In this document: piece after piece, positions 51,759 to 59,193 of the stretch
Position numbering within the stretch: position 1 is the first letter of the stretch
How the letters are laid out: every line of letters begins with the position of its first letter
Assembly (NCBI RefSeq): GCF_013283645.1
Contig: NZ_JABEKV010000005.1
Span: 124,001-188,000 of the forward strand
Length of the DNA stretch: 64,000 bases
Direction of reading: 5' to 3'
DNA from: Sinorhizobium psoraleae
GTDB taxonomy: Bacteria > Pseudomonadota > Alphaproteobacteria > Rhizobiales > Rhizobiaceae
Program-made: the position numbers and the translations under genes
The notes under the pieces: generated by a model
What the model saw: only the letters and a program-made list of their open reading frames with translations
The model's database searches: none
Told to the model about the DNA's origin: nothing

Positions 51759-52727
51759 GTGACTGATGCCCCTTCCACCATCGCGGAGCGATCAGCCGAG
51801 GTTCTTGCCCGCTCCACACCCATAGTGATCGCAAGACGCGTTCGCGGCCTTTCGGACCGCGCCATCGCCTGGCTGTTCATAACGCCAACGATTGCACTGC
51901 TGCTCGCGATAAACATCTTTCCGCTGATCTGGGCAGTCTACCTGTCCTTTACGAATTTCCGCGCGAACCGGCCGAATGCGGAAATCACAGGCGTCGGCCT
52001 GCGCAACTATCAGCGCGTGTTGAATGATCCCGATATCTGGATCGCGATGCAGACGACGGCACATTTCGTCTTCTGGACCATTCTGCTGCAGACGGTCATC
52101 GGGTTCTCACTGGCCTATCTCATCGACCGCAAGTTCCGCGGCCATGCTTTCTGGACGACGGTGATCCTGATTCCGATGATGCTGTCGCCCGCCGTCGTCG
52201 GCAATTTCTGGCGGTTCCTGTACCAGCCGCAGATCGGGCTCTTTAATTATATCGTCTCGTACTTCTCGGGTATTCCGCCGTCATCCTTCGAGATGCTCGG
52301 CTCTGTCTTGCTGGCACCATGGGCGATCATCATCGTCGATACGTGGATGTGGACGCCCTACGTCATGCTGATCTGTCTCGCCGGTCTCAGATCGATACCG
52401 GACTATATCTACGAGGCGGCGGAGGTCGACCGCGCCTCGGCCTGGCGGCAATTCTGGTCGATCACCGTGCCGATGGCCTTGCCCTTTATCATGCTCGCGG
52501 TGCTTTTTCGCGGCATCGAGAATTTCAAGATGTTCGACATGGTCATGCTTCTGACCGGCGGCGGGCCTGGTTCGACCACCGAGGTCGCGTCGATCACGCT
52601 GAAACGGGAGGCGTTCGAAAGCTGGCTGACCGGACGCTCCTCCGCTTTCGCGATCATCCTTTTCGTCGCGGTGTTCGGCCTTGCCAACATCTATGTCAAA
52701 GCCCTGAACAAGGTGAAGCAGAGATGA
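51759..52727 (+). CDS. ABC transporter permease 1 of the Dha-linked importer
   Basis: A 322-residue CUT1-type permease. The first helix is IAWLFITPTIALLLAINIFPLIWAVYLSF. The EAA loop is YIYEAAEVDRASAWRQFWSITVPMALP, and the last helices end in KALNKVKQR. GTG at 51759 (VTDAPST) is chosen: AGGTGA precedes it and the longer frame from 51672 is arginine-rich and overlaps the RIME gap. Its stop overlaps the next gene's start by 4 bases. Confidence 0.88.
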   Translation: MTDAPSTIAERSAEVLARSTPIVIARRVRGLSDRAIAWLFITPTIALLLAINIFPLIWAVYLSFTNFRANRPNAEITGVGLRNYQRVLNDPDIWIAMQTTAHFVFWTILLQTVIGFSLAYLIDRKFRGHAFWTTVILIPMMLSPAVVGNFWRFLYQPQIGLFNYIVSYFSGIPPSSFEMLGSVLLAPWAIIIVDTWMWTPYVMLICLAGLRSIPDYIYEAAEVDRASAWRQFWSITVPMALPFIMLAVLFRGIENFKMFDMVMLLTGGGPGSTTEVASITLKREAFESWLTGRSSAFAIILFVAVFGLANIYVKALNKVKQR

Positions 52728-53677
52728 GTTCCGTCAACGCAGCCCATTCCGTGGTCGAGCCGACACCGACCAGCAAGCGCATCGCCGGCGCGATCGTCAT
52801 CCTCTATGCGCTGGTGACGATGGTCCCGCTCGCCTGGATCTTCCTCACGAGCATAAAGTCGCCGCCGGACTCGATCAGCTATCCGCCGAAGATCGTCTTT
52901 AGCCCGACGCTCGAGGGTTATTGCAACCTCTTCACCACGCGCACCCGGCAGACGCCGGACTATATCCAGTCGCTTCCGCCGCCGACCGGCACCTGCGACG
53001 AGATCACCCGCAGCCGCAACATGGTCATTGCGGGGCCTTCGAACTACTGGCCGCGCTTTGGCAATTCGTTGGTCATCGCCTTCGGCTCGACCTTCCTTGC
53101 CGTCTTGCTCGGGACCTTTGCAGCCTATGGCTTCTCGCGGTTTCGCGTGCCCCTTGCCGACGACCTCCTGTTCTTCATTCTCTCGACCCGGATGATGCCG
53201 CCGATCGCGGTCGCGATCCCGATCTACCTGATGTACCGCCAGTTCGGCCTTTCCGACACGGCGCTCGGGATGATCCTGCTCTACACCGCCGTCAACGTCT
53301 CGCTCGCCGTCTGGCTTCTCAAGGGGTTCATCGATGAAATCCCCCGCGAATACGAGGAAGCCGCAATGATCGACGGCTACACGCGCCTACAGGCCTTCTG
53401 GAAGGTTGTCCTGCCGCAGGCCACCACCGGAATCGCGGCGACGGCGATCTTCTGCCTGATCTTTGCGTGGAACGAATATGCGTTCGCGGTGCTGCTGACC
53501 TCGGGCTCCGCCCAGACGGCGCCGTCCTTCATTCCCACCATTATCGGCGAGGGCGGGCAGGACTGGCCGGCGGTTGCCGCGGGCACGACGATCTTCCTGA
53601 TGCCGATCCTTGTCTTCACCATCATCCTGCGCAAGCAGTTGCTGCGCGGCATTACTTTCGGAGCGGTCCGCAAATGA
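52724..53677 (+). CDS. ABC transporter permease 2 of the Dha-linked importer
   Basis: A 317-residue CUT1-type permease. A long periplasmic loop of about 60 residues (SPPDSISYPPKIVFSPTLEGY ... RNMVIAGPSNYWPRFGNS) follows the first helix and contains two cysteines. The EAA loop is REYEEAAMIDGYTRLQAFWKVVLPQATT. ATG at 52724 overlaps the previous stop and the gene overlaps the next small gene by 4 bases, so the whole set is translationally coupled. Confidence 0.9.
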   Translation: MSSVNAAHSVVEPTPTSKRIAGAIVILYALVTMVPLAWIFLTSIKSPPDSISYPPKIVFSPTLEGYCNLFTTRTRQTPDYIQSLPPPTGTCDEITRSRNMVIAGPSNYWPRFGNSLVIAFGSTFLAVLLGTFAAYGFSRFRVPLADDLLFFILSTRMMPPIAVAIPIYLMYRQFGLSDTALGMILLYTAVNVSLAVWLLKGFIDEIPREYEEAAMIDGYTRLQAFWKVVLPQATTGIAATAIFCLIFAWNEYAFAVLLTSGSAQTAPSFIPTIIGEGGQDWPAVAAGTTIFLMPILVFTIILRKQLLRGITFGAVRK

Positions 53678-53886
53678 CGAACCACCGGCAAACCACCAGT
53701 CCGTCCCAGCAGAAGCGACCGTTCTTCATACGGCGCGGCCCGATGGAGAATATCGCGACGGTGCTGATCTCCGCGGGGTTTCTGATGCTCTTTCAGCCAT
53801 TCCTGCTGGTGCTTTACACCTATTCGCTTGCGGCCCTGCTCGCCGGCACGGTGATGTTCATCATCGTTTCGAAGTTCCCGGAGTGA
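53674..53886 (+). CDS. Small membrane protein of the ABC importer operon (GlpU-like)
   Basis: A 70-residue protein with a basic N terminus and two hydrophobic stretches (IATVLISAGFLMLFQPFLLVLYTY and LAALLAGTVMFIIV). The ATG at 53674 overlaps the permease stop (ATGA), and it ends 3 bases before the first ATPase gene, so it is surely translated with them. Rhizobial glycerol importers (GlpSTPQUV) and polyol importers carry a similar tiny gene, GlpU. Its role is not known; it may help assemble the permeases. Family membership is inferred from position, length and topology. Confidence 0.72.
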   Translation: MTNHRQTTSPSQQKRPFFIRRGPMENIATVLISAGFLMLFQPFLLVLYTYSLAALLAGTVMFIIVSKFPE

Positions 53887-53889
53887 ACG

Positions 53890-54987
53890 ATGGCCGAGAT
53901 CAGAATTGTGAATCTTCGCAAGCAGTTCGGCGAGTTTGCTGCAGTAGAGGATTCGAGCTTCACGGTGGCGGATGGCGAATTTCTGGCGCTGCTCGGCCCC
54001 TCGGGGTGCGGTAAGACGACCACGCTCAGAATGATTGCCGGGCTCGAACTCCCAACCAGCGGCAAGATCTTTCTTGATGGCGAGGACGTCACATTCAACC
54101 GCGCCAGTGCGCGCGACATCGCCTTCGTGTTTCAGCTCTTCGCGCTCTACCCGCACATGAACGTGCGCAGGAACATAGGCTTTCCGCTCCTTTCCCAAGG
54201 TCTGCCCAGGGCAGAAATCCGCGCCCGCGTCGAGGAGACCGCAAGGCTGTTGCGCATCGACCATATTCTCGACCGGTCGGTCTCGGGTCTCGCCGGCGGC
54301 GACCGGCAGCGCGTCGCGCTCGGAAGGGCGATCATCCGTCGGCCCAAATGCTTCCTGATGGACGAACCTCTCGGGACGCTCGACGCCGAGTTCCGCGAGG
54401 TTATGGTCCATGAGTTGCGCGAACTGCACAATCGTATTCATGCGACAACGGTCTATGTCACCCACGATCAGCACGAGGCCATGGCCATGGCCGACAAGAT
54501 CGCTGTGATGAACCACGGGGTGATCGAACAGTTCGGCACTCCACAGCAGATCTACAACCGGCCGGCATCCATGTATGTCGCCGATTTCATCGGCTCGCCG
54601 CCGATGAATTTCATGCGTTTTACCTCCGGGCTGCAACGGGGCATGCGATCGGTGGTCCTGAACGGCGTCGATGTCGCCGTGCCAGAAGTGGCTGAGGACG
54701 TGTCGCCGGGCGAGTTGGCCCTCGGCGTCCGTCCGGAACATATCCGCTTCAGCGACGCCTCTCGTCTTCGCGGCGCGGTCTATGGCAGCGAGTATCTCGG
54801 CACGAACCAGATCGTCGCGGTCGAAACCGCCTCCGGCATCGTCAAGGCGCGCGTCTCGGCGGACCGCAGCTTCAGGCTCGGCGAAACCGTGGGCCTGGAA
54901 TTCAATCCCGCAAAACTTGCCGTTTTCGACTGCCGATCGGGCAGGGCGATAGCGTCATCCCTCTACGCGGAGGCCCGCAATGGCTGA
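53890..54987 (+). CDS. ABC transporter ATP-binding protein 1 of the Dha-linked importer
   Basis: A 365-residue MalK/UgpC-type ATPase. Walker A is LLGPSGCGKTTTLRMIAGLE, Q-loop FVFQLFALYPHMNV, Walker B CFLMDEPLGTLDAEF and H-loop YVTHDQHEAMA. The signature reads SGLAGGDRQRVALGRA, so the usual LSGGQ is LAGGD, a substitution at two positions. A C-terminal TOBE-like domain (about 240-365) contains LALGVRPEHIRF. It overlaps the second ATPase gene by 8 bases, and the two probably form a heterodimer, as in the rhizobial glycerol importer. Confidence 0.92.
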   Translation: MAEIRIVNLRKQFGEFAAVEDSSFTVADGEFLALLGPSGCGKTTTLRMIAGLELPTSGKIFLDGEDVTFNRASARDIAFVFQLFALYPHMNVRRNIGFPLLSQGLPRAEIRARVEETARLLRIDHILDRSVSGLAGGDRQRVALGRAIIRRPKCFLMDEPLGTLDAEFREVMVHELRELHNRIHATTVYVTHDQHEAMAMADKIAVMNHGVIEQFGTPQQIYNRPASMYVADFIGSPPMNFMRFTSGLQRGMRSVVLNGVDVAVPEVAEDVSPGELALGVRPEHIRFSDASRLRGAVYGSEYLGTNQIVAVETASGIVKARVSADRSFRLGETVGLEFNPAKLAVFDCRSGRAIASSLYAEARNG

Positions 54988-55987
54988 AGTCATCCTTCAA
55001 GGCATCGCCAAGACGTTCGGCGACGCGGCCGCTGTCGACGATCTTTCGCTTACCATCAAAGACGGCGAGTTCGTCGTGCTGCTTGGGCCGACGGGGGCGG
55101 GGAAGACGACGGCGCTCCGCCTGATTGCCGGTCTCGAGCGGCCTGACAAGGGGCGGGTGACGATTGCCGGCGCGGACGTCGGCCGGCAATCGCCGGCCGA
55201 GCGCGACGTCGCCTTCGTCTTCCAGCAATATTCGCTCTATCCGCATTTAAGCGTCTACGACAATCTCGCCTTTCCGCTGCGCTCTCCCGCCCGTCGTCTG
55301 AGTAGCGACGAGGTGGACCGCCGGGTGCGCGAGGTGGCGCGCATGGTCCGCATCGACCACAAGCTCGAAAACCGCTCGACGAGGCTATCGGGCGGCGAGA
55401 TGCAGCGCGTCGCGATCGGCCGCGCACTTGTGCGCCGGCCCGCCATCTACCTGATGGACGAGCCGCTTTCGTCGCTCGACGCGAAGCTTCGCGCCGAACT
55501 GCGGCTGGAACTGAAGCGAATCCAGAAAGAGTTGAACTCCACGCTTCTCTACGTCACTCACGACCAGGTCGAGGCGATGACGATGGCGGATCGTATCGGC
55601 ATTCTTTCGGAGGGCCGTCTCATTCAGGTCGGCACGCCCAGGGAGATCTACGCGGATCCCGCCAACCTGCACGTGGCAGCACGCCTTGGCCAGCCACACA
55701 TCAACCTGCTGCCCGTCGATCTGCTGCCCGGGGCCTCGGCGCCGACCGGTGCGCGAACGGTCGGCGCCCGGACCGAGCACCTGGAGATCGCAACAGCCGG
55801 GGCGGCAAACGCGGAAGTGGACTGGATCGAGCATCTCGGCGATCAGAACCACCTCCACATCCGCGTCGAGGGCCACAAGATCGTGACGCTCGCCGACCCG
55901 TACCTTTCGGTTAAGCCGGGAGATCGCGTCAATCTCACACTGAAGCAGCCGCTTTATTTCGGGACCGATGGCGAGCGGCTCCGATGA
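54980..55987 (+). CDS. ABC transporter ATP-binding protein 2 of the Dha-linked importer
   Basis: A 335-residue partner ATPase. Walker A is LLGPTGAGKTTALRLIAGLE, Q-loop FVFQQYSLYPHLSV, signature TRLSGGEMQRVAIGRALV, Walker B IYLMDEPLSSLDAKLRAEL, H-loop YVTHDQVEAMTMADR, all canonical. The regulatory C-terminal domain is shorter than in ATPase 1. With one canonical and one altered signature motif, the pair may be functionally asymmetric. DhaK-DhaL follows after 49 bases. Confidence 0.93.
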   Translation: MAEVILQGIAKTFGDAAAVDDLSLTIKDGEFVVLLGPTGAGKTTALRLIAGLERPDKGRVTIAGADVGRQSPAERDVAFVFQQYSLYPHLSVYDNLAFPLRSPARRLSSDEVDRRVREVARMVRIDHKLENRSTRLSGGEMQRVAIGRALVRRPAIYLMDEPLSSLDAKLRAELRLELKRIQKELNSTLLYVTHDQVEAMTMADRIGILSEGRLIQVGTPREIYADPANLHVAARLGQPHINLLPVDLLPGASAPTGARTVGARTEHLEIATAGAANAEVDWIEHLGDQNHLHIRVEGHKIVTLADPYLSVKPGDRVNLTLKQPLYFGTDGERLR

Positions 55988-56036
55988 ACTTAAAGAACGA
56001 CATGAACATTCAAGGCGAACAGGCGGGAAAAAAACA

Positions 56037-57671
56037 ATGAAGCACTTTTTCAACCGAAGGGAAAACATCGTTACCGAAGCGCTGGATGGTCTTTTGCAGA
56101 CGGCGCCGGTCGGAAGTCTCGCCCGTCTCGATACCTATCCCGACATCAAGGTCATCCTGCGCGGAGATTGGAATAAGGATCGTGTCGCGGTGTTATCGGG
56201 CGGCGGCGCCGGTCATGAACCATCCCATGCCGGATTCGTCGGCCGCGGCATGCTGACGGCTGCCGTGTCGGGCGAAATTTTCGCGTCTCCGAGCGTCGAC
56301 GCCGTCTTGACGGCGATCCGAGCGGTGACGGGGCCGATGGGCTGCCTTCTGATCGTCAAGAACTATACCGGTGACCGGCTAAACTTCGGACTGGCGGCCG
56401 AGAAGGCGCGCGTCGAAGGCTTCCGCGTCGAAATGGTGATCGTCGCCGACGATATCGCGCTTCCCGATCTTGCCCAGCCGCGCGGAGTCGCCGGAACGCT
56501 CTTCGTTCACAAGATCGCGGGATATCTCTCCGAAGGAGGCGCCGATCTCGAGACGATCGCGGCCGCTGCCCGTTCGGCGGCCGACAGCATTGTTTCCCTC
56601 GGCGTTTCGCTCTCATCCTGCTCCATACCCGGTCAGGCCCATTCCGAGCGGCTGGGCGCGGATGAGGGCGAACTCGGTCTCGGCATCCACGGCGAGCCGG
56701 GTGCCGAGCGCATTGCGCTACAAGAGGCGCGGAGCATCGTCTCCACGATGTCAGAGCGGCTTTCTGCCGCGCTTCCGGGCGACGGCGACTATGCGCTGCT
56801 CATCAACAATCTCGGCTCGGTGCCGCCGATCGAAATGGGATTGATCGCCCACACCGTTCTCGCCTCCTCGCTTGCCGAGCGCGTAAAATTGACGATCGGT
56901 CCGGCGCCGTTGATGACCGCACTCAACATGAACGGCTTCTCGCTGTCGCTGATCCGGCTCGACGCCGAGCGGGAAGCGGCGCTCAGATCCCCGGTCGCAC
57001 TGCATGCCTGGGTCCCCGCCGTCGAGCGGCATGAGGTGGTCGTCGTGCCGGCGGTTGCCGTGCCGGGCGCCCAACTGGCGGAGGCGAGCCACGATTCTGC
57101 CGCAGACCGACTGATCGCCGCGATCTGCGACCATCTCCTTTCGCTGGAAGCGGAATTGAACAGCCTCGACGCGCGAGCCGGCGATGGCGATACAGGTTCG
57201 ACCGTGGCAACGGGATCGCGCAGCGTGTTGGCCCAGATCGCGCGCCTGCCACTGACGGATATCGCTGCGACGCTCTCTTCGATCGGCAGCATCCTCAGCA
57301 CGAGCATGGGTGGCTCCAGCGGCGTGCTGTTGTCGATCTTCTTCACGGCGGCCGCCAAGGAATATTCCGATACGAGAGATATGGCGAGCGCGTTGCTTGC
57401 CGGCCTCGACCGGATGACGTTCTACGGCGGAGCGGGCGTCGGCGACCGGACAATGGTGGATGCTCTGGACCCGGCATTGCGGGCGTTGAAGGCCGGCGGA
57501 CTGGCAGCGGCGGCCTCCGCTGCGCGCGCCGGCGCGGACGCGACCAGGACGATGAAGAAGGCGAGAGCGGGACGGGCATCCTACATCGGAGAGCGAGATC
57601 TGGAGGGTGTGCCCGATCCGGGGGCGATGGCGGTGGCCGCCGTGTTCGAGGTTGCCGCAGGTCTGCGCTAG
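56037..57671 (+). CDS. ATP-dependent dihydroxyacetone kinase (DhaK-DhaL fusion)
   Basis: A 544-residue two-domain kinase that phosphorylates dihydroxyacetone or a related ketose with ATP. Residues 1-330 are the DhaK domain: VAVLSGGGAGHEPSHAGFVG near residue 50, and His218 in GLGIHGEPGAE, which binds the substrate covalently. Residues about 355-544 are the DhaL domain, with the metal-binding aspartates in SLDARAGDGDTGSTVATG and the nucleotide site SMGGSSGVLLSIF. The ATG at 56037 begins MKHFFNRRENIV, the family N terminus. Fusions of this type can also act on erythrulose. It is encoded just before a separate PTS-type Dha kinase. Confidence 0.93.
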   Translation: MKHFFNRRENIVTEALDGLLQTAPVGSLARLDTYPDIKVILRGDWNKDRVAVLSGGGAGHEPSHAGFVGRGMLTAAVSGEIFASPSVDAVLTAIRAVTGPMGCLLIVKNYTGDRLNFGLAAEKARVEGFRVEMVIVADDIALPDLAQPRGVAGTLFVHKIAGYLSEGGADLETIAAAARSAADSIVSLGVSLSSCSIPGQAHSERLGADEGELGLGIHGEPGAERIALQEARSIVSTMSERLSAALPGDGDYALLINNLGSVPPIEMGLIAHTVLASSLAERVKLTIGPAPLMTALNMNGFSLSLIRLDAEREAALRSPVALHAWVPAVERHEVVVVPAVAVPGAQLAEASHDSAADRLIAAICDHLLSLEAELNSLDARAGDGDTGSTVATGSRSVLAQIARLPLTDIAATLSSIGSILSTSMGGSSGVLLSIFFTAAAKEYSDTRDMASALLAGLDRMTFYGGAGVGDRTMVDALDPALRALKAGGLAAAASAARAGADATRTMKKARAGRASYIGERDLEGVPDPGAMAVAAVFEVAAGLR

Positions 57672-57674
57672 CGC

Positions 57675-57762
57675 GAGTCCGGGAAAGTGTATACGTCCGG
57701 AATTGTGTGGTTTCAAAGCGTTAGATCAATTCGTTGTTTCAGTAAATGAGCGAAACGATCTA
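57675..57762. repeat. Dispersed palindromic repeat, family B, copy 2 (reversed, degraded)
   Basis: Read on the minus strand it gives ATCGTTTCGCTCATTTACTG, AAACAACGAATTGATCTAAC and GCTTTGAAACCACACAATTCC in the same order as the copy at 47146-47258. Placed between the fusion kinase and dhaL, it may separate two levels of expression within one transcript. Confidence 0.5.
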
Positions 57763-57830
57763 TGCTGCGACGAGAAAGGCGGCAGCGGCTTCCATCCATG
57801 CCGCTACAGCAAGCGACGGGAAGAACCGCG

Positions 57831-58454
57831 ATGTTCGTCGAGCCGAGAAAACAGGCGCTGATAGGTGGGCTGATCGACGTCTGCCGCGCCGTGATCACGG
57901 TGAATGCCGATCATCTGTCGGAACTCGACAGGGCGATCGGCGATGGTGATCACGGCACGAACATGCGTCGCGGCTGCGAGGCGGTCTACGCCGAGCGCGA
58001 CCGGATCATGGCTCTTCCCCTGCCGCAGGCGCTGGAGCAGATCGGCTTCACTCTCGTCATGAATATCGGCGGCGCGGCCGGTCCTCTCTACGGGACGCTG
58101 TTGATCGAGATCGGTCGTCAGATGGGAAAGAACGGTGAGCAGGCGGATTTTCCGAGCGTTCTGGAGTACGCGGTTGATGCCGTCGCGCGACGCGGACGGG
58201 CGGCGGCCGGCGACAAGACCTTGCTCGACGTGCTTTACCCGGTTTACACCGAAGTGCTAAGGCGCTCGGATCTGGCAGGCATTGCCGAAGAGGCGGAAAG
58301 GTCGGCGAAGCTCACATTCGGCATGAAGGCGATGCGTGGCCGTGCCTCGTTTCTTGGCGACCGATCGATCGGTCACGTGGATCCCGGCGCGATGAGTTGT
58401 GCACTCTTGACGGCGGCGGTCTGCCGTTTCTTGAAGGAGCAAGGTTCGGCATGA
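57831..58454 (+). CDS. dhaL: DhaL: ADP-binding subunit of PTS-type dihydroxyacetone kinase
   Basis: A 207-residue all-helical protein that holds ADP permanently and passes phosphate from DhaM to the ketose on DhaK. The metal aspartates are Asp33, Asp38 and Asp40 in SELDRAIGDGDHGTNMRRG, the same spacing as in E. coli DhaL. MNIGGAAGPLYGTLLIEIGRQM is the nucleotide loop, and GDRSIGHVDPGAMS the ending typical of DhaL. ATG at 57831 is chosen by family N terminus. It overlaps dhaM by 4 bases. Confidence 0.93.
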   Translation: MFVEPRKQALIGGLIDVCRAVITVNADHLSELDRAIGDGDHGTNMRRGCEAVYAERDRIMALPLPQALEQIGFTLVMNIGGAAGPLYGTLLIEIGRQMGKNGEQADFPSVLEYAVDAVARRGRAAAGDKTLLDVLYPVYTEVLRRSDLAGIAEEAERSAKLTFGMKAMRGRASFLGDRSIGHVDPGAMSCALLTAAVCRFLKEQGSA

Positions 58455-58849
58455 ACCCGAAGTCTGCAAATGTCGGTATCGTCATCGTGTCGCACTCGCC
58501 GCTGGTCGCCCAAGGCGCGGCCGACATGGTGCGGCAGATGGTTGGCGATTGCGTGCCGCTTGCCTGGTCCGGGGGCAACGCCGAGGGCGGGCTTGGCACC
58601 AATGCGGCCGGCATACTGGCGGCAATCGAACAGGCCTGGTCGGAAGCCGGTGTCGCCGTTTTCGTTGATCTCGGCGGAGCGGAGACCAACAGCGAAATGG
58701 CGATCGAATTGCTCGGGGAGCCCCGCTCGAAACGCGTGGTGATCTGCGATGCGCCGTTGGTCGAGGGAGCCGTGATCGCCGCGGCCGAGGCTTCCGGCGG
58801 CGCCGCCCTCAGTCGTGTCATCGCGACCGCGGAGGAACTCTCGCCTTGA
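58451..58849 (+). CDS. dhaM: DhaM: PTS-dependent phosphotransferase EIIA-type subunit
   Basis: A 132-residue mannose-EIIA-like protein that takes phosphate from HPr and rephosphorylates ADP on DhaL. The active histidine is His15 in VGIVIVSHSPLVAQG. GTNAAGILAAIEQAW and VFVDLGGAETNSEMAIELL are family blocks, and the protein ends after the single EIIA domain. E. coli DhaM carries fused HPr and EI-like domains; here these are separate genes immediately downstream. Overlaps dhaL by 4 bases, and its stop overlaps the HPr start. Confidence 0.93.
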   Translation: MNPKSANVGIVIVSHSPLVAQGAADMVRQMVGDCVPLAWSGGNAEGGLGTNAAGILAAIEQAWSEAGVAVFVDLGGAETNSEMAIELLGEPRSKRVVICDAPLVEGAVIAAAEASGGAALSRVIATAEELSP

Positions 58850-59193
58850 TGGACAACAGGCCGCGAAAGGAAACGAAGGAGGTGGTGGAGGTGCATGGCT
58901 ACTGCCAGACGGAGATCGAGGTAACGCACGGTTTCGGGCTGCATGCACGTCCATCCGTTACCTTCACCCGGCTGGCGAAGTCGTTCCCGTGCACGGTCGA
59001 GATCGAGGTCAATGGCAGTGACGTCTGGCTCAACGGCAAGAGCATCGTCAAGATCATGGGAGCGAAGATCCGGCGGGGCTCGGTCCTGAAAATCCGTGCA
59101 CACGGGTTGCGCGCCGCCGAAGCCATCGTCGCGCTGAAGGCGCTGATCGAGCGCAATTTCGACGAAGAAAAGAAGCATGGCCGAACCGCTTGA
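58849..59193 (+). CDS. HPr-like phosphocarrier dedicated to the Dha kinase
   Basis: A 114-residue HPr-family protein, longer than the usual 85-90 because of about 17 extra charged N-terminal residues and a short tail. The active histidine is His32 in THGFGLHARPSV. The regulatory-serine region is LNGKSIVKIMGAKIRRG, with Ser65. The ATG at 58849 overlaps the dhaM stop (TGATG). It should carry phosphate from the adjacent enzyme I to DhaM. Overlaps the enzyme I gene by 17 bases, so translation of the two is linked. Confidence 0.9.
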   Translation: MDNRPRKETKEVVEVHGYCQTEIEVTHGFGLHARPSVTFTRLAKSFPCTVEIEVNGSDVWLNGKSIVKIMGAKIRRGSVLKIRAHGLRAAEAIVALKALIERNFDEEKKHGRTA

